Assembly: GCA_963925735.1 (NCBI GenBank)
Contig: CAWUUH010000011.1
Span: 1 to 64,000 of the forward strand
DNA length: 64,000 nucleotides
Source: UBA4582 sp013204195
GTDB lineage: Bacteria > Pseudomonadota > Gammaproteobacteria > Pseudomonadales > Azotimanducaceae
Direction of reading: 5' to 3'
Shown: positions 24,753 through 33,800 of the stretch, piece by piece
How the letters are laid out: each line of letters opens with the position of its first letter
Numbering within the stretch: the stretch's first letter is position 1
The notes under the pieces: generated by a model
What the model saw: only the letters and a program-made list of their open reading frames with translations
Databases searched by the model: none
Told to the model about the DNA's origin: nothing
Position numbers and translations under genes: made by a program

Positions 24753-25354
24753 GGCCCTTAATGAATAAGCGGAGCCCGTCAGAGGCAGCCATGGAGCGCG
24801 GCGTGCACCGCCGGCTGAATATGACTTTTCGATTCGGCGGATCAGTCTTGTTGGTTTTGTTGCTCGCGGCATGTTCCTCCGACGACGAGTATGCGGATAT
24901 CACGGCGTTTATAGAGAGCGTAAAAGCTCAGCCTGTCGGCAGCATCGCGCCGTTACCTGAATTCGAGTCTTATCAGGCCTTCAGCTATAGCGCGGCCAAC
25001 CGCCGCAGCCCATTTGAGCCACCAATCATCGTTGTGCAGAAAAGCGAAGAGCAGAAGCGCAATGTCGGCATTAAGCCACCCCCGGATCATGTTAAGCAGT
25101 ATCTAGAGAAGTATAACCTGTCGGCATTATCGATGGTGGGTACCCTCGAGCAAGATGGCAATTCCTGGGCGCTAGTTGAAGATGGTGATCAAGGTGTTCA
25201 TCGGGTTCAGGTCGGCGACTATCTAGGCTCCAGCTGGGGGCGGGTTGAAGGCATTAATGACAGTCGTATCGATATTACCGAGATTGTCAGTGATGGCTCT
25301 GGTGGCTGGCTGCGCCGGCCCAGAACAATTGAACTGCAAGGTCTCAGTGATTAA
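24749..25354 (+). CDS. pilP: Type IV pilus assembly lipoprotein PilP
   Basis: Inner-membrane lipoprotein that links PilNO to the secretin. It has a lipobox LLAAC (Cys at about residue 42 of the long form), an unstructured linker, and a PilP domain (SMVGTLEQDGNSWALVEDGDQGVHRVQVGDYLG). The ATG at 24749 overlaps the pilO stop but gives an unusually long n-region; an internal Met at 24821 (MTFRFGGSVLLVLLLAAC) would give a normal lipoprotein signal. Both are possible. Confidence 0.93.
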   Translation: MRPLMNKRSPSEAAMERGVHRRLNMTFRFGGSVLLVLLLAACSSDDEYADITAFIESVKAQPVGSIAPLPEFESYQAFSYSAANRRSPFEPPIIVVQKSEEQKRNVGIKPPPDHVKQYLEKYNLSALSMVGTLEQDGNSWALVEDGDQGVHRVQVGDYLGSSWGRVEGINDSRIDITEIVSDGSGGWLRRPRTIELQGLSD

Positions 25355-25376
25355 ATACTACTTTCAGAGGTGTTTT

Positions 25377-27545
25377 ATGGCAGTCACAAGAGTGACAGGA
25401 GTGATTGCGATCATTCACAGACAGGTAGGGAAAAACATGCTGGCGAGTCTATTGCTATTAGTGGTGGCGCTCATCCCGTCCGCGGCGTTGGCAGCTGTGA
25501 GTATGGATGGCATTGAATTTTCGTCTTTGCCGGGTGATAAAATTGAGATCCGTATGCATTTTGACGGGATGCCGCCAGCACCCACTGGCTACACGATTGA
25601 GCAGCCTGCCAGAATTGCCCTGGATCTAACGGGAGTCAGCAGTGGCTTGGCTTCAAAATATCATCAGCTAGGCGGTGGGAACGCTCGCAGTGTCACTGTC
25701 GTTGACGCCGGCAACCGGACGCGAGTTATTGTTGCGATGACAGAGCTTATGCCCTACTCAACCCGAGTTGACGGCGATACGCTGGTGCTTCTAGTGGGTC
25801 AGTTGGACAATCAGGCGCAGGTGAGTCTGGCGCCGACGCAGCAGGCTTCACGGGGCTTGAATCAGCAAACGCAGAGCGCTCCCTCGGCAGGTTCTCGAAT
25901 CGAGGCGATCGATTTCAGACGCGGCGAAGGTGGTGAGGGTCGTGTAATTGTTAACTTATCCAATCCCGGTATTGGCGTGGATGTTTCCAGCGAAGGTGGG
26001 AAAATTCGAGTCGAATTCACCGCTACGCAAATCCCCGCTGATCTACAACGCCGGCTGGATGTGGCAGATTTTGCGACCCCTGTGCTGATAGTCGATGCCT
26101 TGCCAGAGTCAAACAATACGATCCTGATGATCGAGCCGACGGGGGACTTTGATTACCTCGCCTATCAGGCCGACAATGTTTTCACGCTGGAGGTTAAGCC
26201 TCTGACTGCCTCAGCGATGGAGTCGTCCTTAGATCAGGCGTTTCGCTATCGTGGCGAGAAGTTGTCGTTGAATTTTCAAGACATCGAGATTCGAGCAGTA
26301 TTGCAACTCATTGCCGACTTCACGGACCTTAATTTGGTGGCGAGCGATACGGTCTCTGGGCGAATTACCTTGCGATTAAAAAATGTACCATGGGATCAGG
26401 CGTTGGATATCATCATGAAGACTAAAGGTCTGGATAAGCGCCAGTTAGGCAATGTTCTGATGGTGGCGCCCGCGGCCGAGCTCGCGGCTCGAGAAAAACT
26501 CGAGTTGGAAAGCCGCCAGCAAATTTCTGAGTTGGCGCCCCTACGGACAGAATTCATCGAGGTAAAATATGCCAAGGCCAGTGAGATTTATGCCTTGTTT
26601 AAGAGCGGCGACGAGGGTGCCGGTGCTGGCGTGGTATCCGGCCGTGGCAGTGTTATCGTCGATGAACGCACCAACTCGATTATACTGACTGAAACCGCGG
26701 ACAAAATTAACGACTTTCGAGCCGTCCTCGAGAAGTTAGATGTGCCGGTGCGACAGGTCATGATTGAAGCCCGAATCGTGACGGCGAGCTCTAGTTTTAC
26801 TAAAAATCTCGGTGTTAGGTGGGGAGCCGGGGGCTATGGATCGGTGAATAATTCAGTGCTCCAAGCAGGCTCTAATCTGGATGCGCTGGAAACCATCAGG
26901 GGATCGTCCCTGGCCGGCGCGGACCTGGCATTGACCAGTGCTGATTCGCTGGTGGTTGATCTGCCCGGCGGGTCGGGGAACTCCATTGCCTTGGGCATCC
27001 TTAGTAGCAAATTTTTGCTGGATCTCGAATTATCTGCCGCTGAAGTCAGCGGCGAGGGTGAAGTTGTCGCTAGACCGAAGGTCATTACCGCAGACAAGCA
27101 GGCGGCAACAATTTCTCAGGGTCAGCAGGTGCCTTATCTGGAGCGTGCAGGTGGTGATACGGGCGCTGCCGGCGGGGCCACAGTGGCATTTATCGCTGCA
27201 GAGTTAGTGTTGAATGTGACGCCGCAGATCACGCCTGACGACCGAATTATTCTCGATCTGGATGTGACTCAGGACGAGGTGGGTGCGGCGCCAGCAGGTG
27301 GTGGAGCGCCGCCGATTAATACGAGTAATCTAACGACCAAGGTGTTGGTGAATAACGGTGATACCATCGTTCTTGGTGGCGTGTTTAAAACTTCGGATAC
27401 CAACAGCATCAACAAGACGCCGTTGCTTGGCGATATACCTTACCTGGGTAGCTTGTTCAGAAGTACTAATCGTACTCGGACGAAGACCGAGTTATTGATT
27501 TTTATCACGCCGATCCTACTCGATGACCCCATGACCAATCGTTAA
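25377..27545 (+). CDS. pilQ: Type IV pilus secretin PilQ
   Basis: Outer-membrane secretin channel for the pilus. From the ATG at 25377 (AGAGG ribosome site 6 nt upstream) the protein is 722 residues; a second start at 25437 would give a shorter signal peptide (MLASLLLLVVALIPSAALA). Domains in order: two AMIN peptidoglycan-binding domains, the first with GYTIEQPARIALDL, a secretin N0 domain (NFQDIEIRAVLQLIADFTDLNLV), an N1-type domain, and the C-terminal secretin domain with VPYLERA and the NLTTKVLVNNGDTIVLGG motif. Candidate starts further upstream overlap pilP and are rejected. Confidence 0.95.
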   Translation: MAVTRVTGVIAIIHRQVGKNMLASLLLLVVALIPSAALAAVSMDGIEFSSLPGDKIEIRMHFDGMPPAPTGYTIEQPARIALDLTGVSSGLASKYHQLGGGNARSVTVVDAGNRTRVIVAMTELMPYSTRVDGDTLVLLVGQLDNQAQVSLAPTQQASRGLNQQTQSAPSAGSRIEAIDFRRGEGGEGRVIVNLSNPGIGVDVSSEGGKIRVEFTATQIPADLQRRLDVADFATPVLIVDALPESNNTILMIEPTGDFDYLAYQADNVFTLEVKPLTASAMESSLDQAFRYRGEKLSLNFQDIEIRAVLQLIADFTDLNLVASDTVSGRITLRLKNVPWDQALDIIMKTKGLDKRQLGNVLMVAPAAELAAREKLELESRQQISELAPLRTEFIEVKYAKASEIYALFKSGDEGAGAGVVSGRGSVIVDERTNSIILTETADKINDFRAVLEKLDVPVRQVMIEARIVTASSSFTKNLGVRWGAGGYGSVNNSVLQAGSNLDALETIRGSSLAGADLALTSADSLVVDLPGGSGNSIALGILSSKFLLDLELSAAEVSGEGEVVARPKVITADKQAATISQGQQVPYLERAGGDTGAAGGATVAFIAAELVLNVTPQITPDDRIILDLDVTQDEVGAAPAGGGAPPINTSNLTTKVLVNNGDTIVLGGVFKTSDTNSINKTPLLGDIPYLGSLFRSTNRTRTKTELLIFITPILLDDPMTNR

Positions 27546-27556
27546 CGAGTGTCGAG

Positions 27557-27586
27557 CAAGCGGTTTAATCTTGATTAAGCCGCTTG
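27557..27586 (+). terminator. Hairpin between pilQ and aroK (possible terminator or attenuator)
   Basis: A 13-bp stem with one T-G wobble: CAAGCGG-T-TTAAT, loop CTTG, ATTAA-G-CCGCTTG. Only a weak T-run (TTCT) follows. It sits 12 nt after the pilQ stop and 53 nt before aroK, so it may separate pilus and shikimate expression or stabilise the pilQ 3' end. Confidence 0.55.
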
Positions 27587-27638
27587 TTCTGGCCTGCGAA
27601 TACTGGCGTTCGCGAGCCAGCTTGGGTAGAGTCGCTCC

Positions 27639-28181
27639 ATGCCAATGTCGAATGAAAAAACCAAGCGCAATATCTTCCTGGTCGGACCCATGGGTGTGGG
27701 TAAGACGACGGTAGGGCGCGCGCTCGCCCAGCAATTGCATCTCGAGTTTATTGATTCTGATCAGGAGATTGAGCGGCGTGCGGGCGCGAATATCGCCTGG
27801 ATATTTGATGTTGAAGGCGAACCGGGATTCCGTGAGCGAGAGACCGCGGTGTTGGACGATCTCACCCAGCTAGACGATGTGCTGATTGCCACAGGTGGTG
27901 GGTCTGTGCTCAAACCTGAAAACCGAGAATTTTTGCGCTCTCGAGGGCTGGTCATTTTTCTTGATACCTCGCTAGATATGCAAATTAAGCGTACGGCCAA
28001 AGATAAAAAACGCCCCTTGCTGCAAACGGATAACCCGGCGGCGGTCTTGCGCGAGCTCAAAATCTTTCGCGATCCCCTCTACAACGAGTTGGCGAACATT
28101 AAGGTAGCGGTAGGTGATAGCAGCAGTCGACGGATCATCACGTCCATCGTTCGAAAGCTGGCTAAAATTAACTATGTATAG
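27639..28181 (+). CDS. aroK: Shikimate kinase
   Basis: Phosphorylates shikimate in aromatic amino acid synthesis. The 180 residues hold Walker A GPMGVGKTT, the shikimate-binding SDQEIERRAG (D34/R-type residues), GGGSVL and the lid region KDKKRPLL. A second ATG two codons later is an alternative start. The pilQ-aroK-aroB order is conserved in many gammaproteobacteria. Confidence 0.96.
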   Translation: MPMSNEKTKRNIFLVGPMGVGKTTVGRALAQQLHLEFIDSDQEIERRAGANIAWIFDVEGEPGFRERETAVLDDLTQLDDVLIATGGGSVLKPENREFLRSRGLVIFLDTSLDMQIKRTAKDKKRPLLQTDNPAAVLRELKIFRDPLYNELANIKVAVGDSSSRRIITSIVRKLAKINYV

Positions 28182-28228
28182 ACTGGCGGCTGATGCCGTC
28201 CGCTAAAGGTCAGAAGAAGGAAGTTATT

Positions 28229-29296
28229 GTGGAAGTTGTCAATCTCGGACTTGGGGACGCCAGTTATTCGATTTATATCGGTGCTGGCCTCCTTGACGAT
28301 GGTGCTTTGCTACGTCGTTATATCCATGGACGTCAGGTGCTGATCGTGACGAATACCAATATTGCCCCCTTGTACCTTGAGCGCTTGCAAGCCGCCTTGG
28401 GAGATCTGAATGTTGGTGTGGTGGTTTTACCCGACGGTGAGCAATTCAAGACCTTGGCGAGTTTGGACATTGTTTTGACGGGTCTGTTGGAGGGCCGCCA
28501 TAATCGTGCCACCACTCTGATAGCACTCGGAGGTGGTGTTGTCGGTGACATCACCGGTTTTGCCGCGGCTTGTTACCAACGTGGCGTTGCTTTTATTCAA
28601 GTGCCCACGACACTACTGGCTCAGGTGGATTCTTCTGTCGGTGGAAAAACAGCTGTAAACCATCCTCTCGGCAAGAATATGATCGGTGCTTTTCATCAGC
28701 CGCAGGCGGTTATCATTGACCCGGAATCGCTGCGGAGCTTGCCTAAGCGAGAGTTGATTGCGGGTATGGCCGAGGTGATTAAGCACGGTGCGCTGGCAGA
28801 CCTGGTGTATTTTGAATGGCTAGAGCAGCATATGGATCAACTGTTAGCCCTTGATCTTGAGCTGATGAGTGAGGCCATCAAGCGCAGTTGCGAGATCAAA
28901 GCCGATATTGTCTCGCGGGATGAGAAGGAGCAAGGCGTCAGAGCGCTGCTTAATTTCGGTCATACTTTCGGGCATGCCATTGAAACCGGCATGGGCTATG
29001 GTGCCTGGCTGCATGGTGAGGCCGTTGGCGCAGGGATGGTGATGGCGACGGCACTTTCTGCTCGGCTGGGGTTGTGTTCCGCGGCTGACAATGAGCGCCT
29101 TGAGGCGCTCATCGCGCGGGTCGGTTTACCCGTGGTACCGCCGGCGGTGTTGAAGGATCAATTTTTGTCCCTGATGAACCGGGATAAGAAGATGACTGAT
29201 CAGGGTTTAAGGCTGGTGCTTTTAAGCGGGTTGGGTCAAGCGATATTGGTGGACGACGTCGACGCGAAGGATCTGCTAGCGATTATCAACGGTTAG
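28229..29296 (+). CDS. aroB: 3-dehydroquinate synthase
   Basis: NAD-dependent enzyme converting DAHP to 3-dehydroquinate. I prefer the GTG at 28229, which has the ribosome site AAGGAAG about 6 nt upstream and gives 355 residues beginning MEVVNLGLGDASYSIYIG, as in homologues; an ATG at 28193 would add 12 residues. Landmarks are LPDGEQFKTL, ALGGGVVGDITGFAAACYQRG, PTTLLAQVDSSVGGKTAVN, NMIGAFHQP and the zinc histidines in NFGHTFGHAIE and LHGEAV. It ends at a strong inverted repeat shared with convergent gltD. Confidence 0.95.
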   Translation: MEVVNLGLGDASYSIYIGAGLLDDGALLRRYIHGRQVLIVTNTNIAPLYLERLQAALGDLNVGVVVLPDGEQFKTLASLDIVLTGLLEGRHNRATTLIALGGGVVGDITGFAAACYQRGVAFIQVPTTLLAQVDSSVGGKTAVNHPLGKNMIGAFHQPQAVIIDPESLRSLPKRELIAGMAEVIKHGALADLVYFEWLEQHMDQLLALDLELMSEAIKRSCEIKADIVSRDEKEQGVRALLNFGHTFGHAIETGMGYGAWLHGEAVGAGMVMATALSARLGLCSAADNERLEALIARVGLPVVPPAVLKDQFLSLMNRDKKMTDQGLRLVLLSGLGQAILVDDVDAKDLLAIING

Positions 29297-29324
29297 CTGC
29301 CTGCAACCTTTGGCTGCAGGCAGC
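29296..29324. repeat. Strong inverted repeat between convergent aroB and gltD
   Basis: Perfect 10-bp arms GCTGCCTGCA / TGCAGGCAGC with a 9-nt loop, starting at the last base of the aroB stop. No T-run follows on either strand. It is probably a bidirectional transcription-end or mRNA-protecting hairpin rather than a classic intrinsic terminator. Confidence 0.6.
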
Positions 29325-29361
29325 GCGCGTCAATGGGTTCAGACGCGGCTAAGGTGCTGAA

Positions 29362-30813
29362 TCACGGTAGTTGGGTATTTCCCATCAAATCACGGTCTAT
29401 CTCTCGTGCCGCCTCGCGGCCTTCGTTAATTGCACGAACCACTAGATCCTGGCCGCGCCGACAGTCGGCGGCGGCATAGACCTTAGGTACAGAAGTTCGG
29501 TAGTCGCTTTTGTTGGCAACAAAATTCCCGCGCCCATCAACCTCCATGTCCAACTCGTCATTGATGTAATGTTCAGGTTGCAGAAAGCCCATAGACAGAA
29601 AGATTAAGTCGGCAGGCCAGGTCTTTTCCGTGCCTGGGATTTCTTGTAATTGTTCATCCACATTGATCGTAATGATGCCTGTCAATTGACCAGCATCGTC
29701 TCGAACAAATGATTTACTCGCGATTTGATAGACCCTGGGATCATCGCCGAATTTCTCTGCGGCTTCTGTATGGCCATAGTCAGTGCGATGAATCCGTGGC
29801 CACAGTGGCCAAGGATTGTTTGCGGCACGTTCGGCAGGTGGACGAGGTAGCAGCTCGAAGTTCACTAGCGATTTGCAGCCATGGCGTAAGGATGTGCCGA
29901 TACAGTCGGTGCCCGTATCGCCGCCACCGATGACGATGACGTCTTTGCCCTTGGCGGAGATGAACTGGCCGTCGGCGTGATCGGAATCCAGGAAGCTCTT
30001 GGTGTTGGCAGTGAGAAATTCCATGGCCAAGTGTACGCCAGGGCCTTCTCTGCCTGGGATATTCAAGTCCCTGGCGAGGCTGGCACCGGTAGCCAGTAGC
30101 ACGGCATCGTTATCAGCAATAAGGCTTTGCACGGCAATGCCATGACTACCCTGGCCACCGACGTCGGCGTTAACGAAGAAAACGATACCCTCGTCGCGAA
30201 GCAGTTGAATCCGCCGTTCGATGATCGCCTTGTCGAGTTTCATGTTTGGAATGCCGTACATGAGTAAACCACCGAGGCGATCGGCGCGTTCATAGACGCT
30301 GACAGTGTGTCCGGCACTATTGAGTTGGGCTGCAGCAGAGAGCCCAGCGGGACCGGAGCCAATGACGGCAACCGACTTGCCGGTTCGAGTGACAGGCGGC
30401 ACCGGTACAACCCAGCCTTCGTCAAAGCCACGGTCAATAATGGCGGCTTCGATGTTTTTGATGGTGACCGCCGGATCCGTGATGCCTAACACACAGGCAC
30501 CTTCGCAGGGTGCGGGACAAACTCGGCCGGTGAACTCCGGAAAATTATTGGTCTTATGCAACCGGTCTAAGGCATCACGCCAGCGACCGTGGTAAACCAG
30601 ATCATTCCACTCAGGAATCAAATTATGGATCGGGCAGCCATTGGTAGACTGGCAGAACGGCACGCCACAGTCCATGCAGCGTGAGCCCTGTTCCTGAAGG
30701 TGCTTGGGGTCGTGGTGGGTATAGATTTCTTTAAAATCCACCATGCGCACCGCAGGGTCCCGGTACGGCTCTACCAGGCGTGCAATTTCCTTAAATCCAG
30801 TTGGTTTACCCAT
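29362..30813 (-). CDS. gltD: Glutamate synthase small subunit
   Basis: NADPH-oxidising flavin subunit that passes electrons to GltB. The 483 residues begin with the ferredoxin-like region containing CMDCGVPFC, GCPIHN and CPAPCEGAC cysteines, then the FAD-binding VIGSGPAGLSAA and NADPH-binding VIGGGDTGTDC motifs. The C-terminal FAD segment is VYAAADCRRGQDLVVRAINEGREAA. It is downstream of gltB in the same operon (38-nt gap). Confidence 0.97.
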   Translation of the reverse strand: MGKPTGFKEIARLVEPYRDPAVRMVDFKEIYTHHDPKHLQEQGSRCMDCGVPFCQSTNGCPIHNLIPEWNDLVYHGRWRDALDRLHKTNNFPEFTGRVCPAPCEGACVLGITDPAVTIKNIEAAIIDRGFDEGWVVPVPPVTRTGKSVAVIGSGPAGLSAAAQLNSAGHTVSVYERADRLGGLLMYGIPNMKLDKAIIERRIQLLRDEGIVFFVNADVGGQGSHGIAVQSLIADNDAVLLATGASLARDLNIPGREGPGVHLAMEFLTANTKSFLDSDHADGQFISAKGKDVIVIGGGDTGTDCIGTSLRHGCKSLVNFELLPRPPAERAANNPWPLWPRIHRTDYGHTEAAEKFGDDPRVYQIASKSFVRDDAGQLTGIITINVDEQLQEIPGTEKTWPADLIFLSMGFLQPEHYINDELDMEVDGRGNFVANKSDYRTSVPKVYAAADCRRGQDLVVRAINEGREAAREIDRDLMGNTQLP

Positions 30814-30851
30814 AGTTATCTCTTACTGCTTGTTAGTAGAGTCCGTTGATC

Positions 30852-33800
30852 TCAGGCACTGGCGACGATGCGCGCCTTTTGGGCATTGTTGGCCATCAGG
30901 ACACGTTTATAATCGATTGGCATAACCTTGACGAACAGGGCCAGGCTGGCATCCCAGTCGTCGAGCAGTGCGCTAGCCACATTTGAGCCAGTGTATTGTA
31001 AATGTTGCTCAATCAGGTTGCGGAGCTCGAGAATGTCGGCGGCCTCTTCCAGCGGCTCCAGACCGATGGTTTCCATATTACACCGGCGTTCAAAGTCGTG
31101 GTCGCGGTCGAGTATATAGGCGATACCGCCACTCATACCCGCGCCGAAGTTTCTTCCAGTCCGCCCAAGAACCACCACGCGGCCACCTGTCATATACTCA
31201 CAGCCGTGGTCACCGATGCCTTCGACAACGGTGCTGGCACCGCTGTTGCGCACGCAGAATCTTTCGGCGGCTATGCCGCGGAAGAACGCTGAGCCGCTAG
31301 TGGCACCATAGAGCACAACATTACCAATCAGGATATTATCCTCTGCCACAAAGCTACTGACCTTCGGCGGGTAGATTGCTATCCGGCCACCGGACAACCC
31401 CTTGCCGACGAAATCGTTGGCATCACCTTCAACCGTGATGCTGATACCTTTCGCTAGCCAGGCACCGAGGCTTTGCCCGGCGGTTCCCGTAAGTTTGATG
31501 TTAATCGTATCGTCCGCGAGTAATTTTCCGTGAGTCGCTTTGGCAACCTCATGGGACAACATGGTGCCTACCACGCGGTTGATGTTGATGACCGGCAAGT
31601 CAATGTTGACCACCTCGCCGTTGAGGAGAGCGGGCTGCGCCAGGCGAATGAGGTCGTTGTCGAGGGCTTTTTCAAGGCCGTGATCTTGCTCCATGACCCG
31701 ATATACTTGCGTGTCGTCATAGACGATCGCGGCGGGGGTCAGAATCGAGCTGAAATCTAGGCCCTTAGCTTTCCAGTGTTGCAGTGCCTGGTCCATTTCC
31801 AGAACATCAACTCTGCCGACCATCTCATTGACATTGCGGAAGCCGAGTTCGGCCATGATCAAACGCATTTCTTCAGCGACCATAAAGAAGTAATTGACGA
31901 CGCTCTCGGGCTTACCGTTGAATTTTTTGCGCAGTTCTGGATCCTGGGTCGCGATTCCTACTGGGCAGGTATTCAAGTGGCACTTGCGCATCATGATGCA
32001 ACCCAGCGTGATTAAGGGTGCCGTTGCAAAGCCAAATTCCTCAGCCCCGATCAAGGCGGCAATGGCCACATCGCGGCCAGTTTTCAACTGTCCATCGGTT
32101 TGCAGATAAACTCTGGATCTGAGATTGTTCATCACCAATGTCTGGTGTGCTTCGGCCAGGCCCAGTTCCCAGGGTAATCCTGCATGTTTAATTGAAGTCA
32201 GGGGTGAGGCGCCAGTGCCACCGTCATGGCCGGCAATCACCAGATGATCCGCCTTGGCTTTAGTCACACCTGCAGCGATCGTTCCGACACCTATTTCGGC
32301 GCCCAGTTTGACGCTGATGCGGGCTGTGGGGTTGGCATTTTTCAGGTCATGAATCAGTTGCGCCATGTCCTCAATAGAGTAGATGTCATGGTGCGGTGGT
32401 GGGCTGATTAAACCGACGCCTGGGGTCGAGTGACGAATTCTGGCGATAGTCTCGTCAACTTTGCCGCCGGGTAATTCTCCACCCTCTCCAGGTTTTGCGC
32501 CCTGAATGATCTTGATTTGAAGTTCGTCAGAGTTGGCCAGATACCAGATGGTGACACCGAAGCGACCAGATGCAACCTGTTTGATAGCCGAACGTTTCGA
32601 ATCGCCATTAGGCAGCGGATCGAACCTGATGGGATCTTCGCCACCTTCGCCGGTGTTTGATTTCCCGCCGAGTCTGTTCATGGCGATAGCCAGGCTTTCA
32701 TGAGCCTCAGCAGAGATAGAGCCAAAGCTCATCGCTCCGGTACAGAATCGTTTAACGATTTCTTGGGCTGATTCAACTTGGTCTAATGGAATAGGTCCGC
32801 CATTCACGTCAGACTTGAACTTCAAGAGCCCTCGAAATGTGCAACGTCGAGTGGTTTCTTCATTAGTGTGTTTGGCAAAAGCCCAATAAGCGTCCTGGCT
32901 ATTGGTTTTCGTCGCCACTTGCAAACTTGAAATCGCTGTGGGATCCCACATATGCGCGTCGCCTTCGCGGCGCCAGTGGATGTCGCCAGGATTGGGTAAA
33001 ACCGGTATGAGGTTGCTGCTTCGTAGCGGATAGCCAAGATGATGACGTTGCAACATTTCTGCGAACAACACTTCGAAGTTGACGCCCTGAACTCGACTCG
33101 CAGTGCCAATGAAGCACTGGTTGATAATTTCGTCAGCCAAGCCGACGGCTTCAAAAATTTGTGCGCCCTTGTAGGATTGCAGGGTCGAAATACCCATTTT
33201 CGCCATCACTTTGAGCATGCCTTTAGCCACGGCTTTTTTATAGCCATAGACAATCTCATCGTCGGAAGACAGTTCGGATTCGTCCAGCAAGCCGTCACGC
33301 TGGGCTTGCCAGATTGACTCGAAAGCAAGGTAAGGATTGATCGCGTCAGCGCCATAACCGACGAGCAGGCAGTGGTGGTGCACCTCGCGAGCTTCGCCGG
33401 TTTCGATGATCAAGCCAATTCGAGTCCGTTGATGGGTGGCGACCAAATGGTGATGGACTGCGCCACAGGCAATGAGCGCGCTGATCGCCATGGCGTTCTC
33501 GGCGATGTTGCGGTCAGATAAAACGATCAAGGAAAAGCCTTGCTCGATAGCCTCTGTGGCTTCTGCGCAGATGCGTGCCAAAGCGGCCATTAAGCCATCT
33601 TTGCCTGCGGATTTTTCGAAAGTAATGTCGATGGTACGGGTTCGCCAGCCGCGGTAATCCATCTGTCGTAAAGTGCTCAGTTCTTCATTGGACAGTATCG
33701 GATGAGACATTTTGAGGCGATTAGCCTGCTTTTCTGTGGTTTCCAACAGATTGCCTTCCGGGCCAATAAAGCACTCAAGTGACATCACAACCTCTTCCCG

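Noticed and set aside
25245..25376. 44-residue upstream extension of PilQ
   Set aside because: It overlaps pilP in another frame, and the ATG at 25377 has a good ribosome site and is followed by a signal peptide.
29296..29324. Intrinsic terminator between aroB and gltD
   Set aside because: The stem is strong but neither strand has a T-run, so it is listed as an inverted repeat only.
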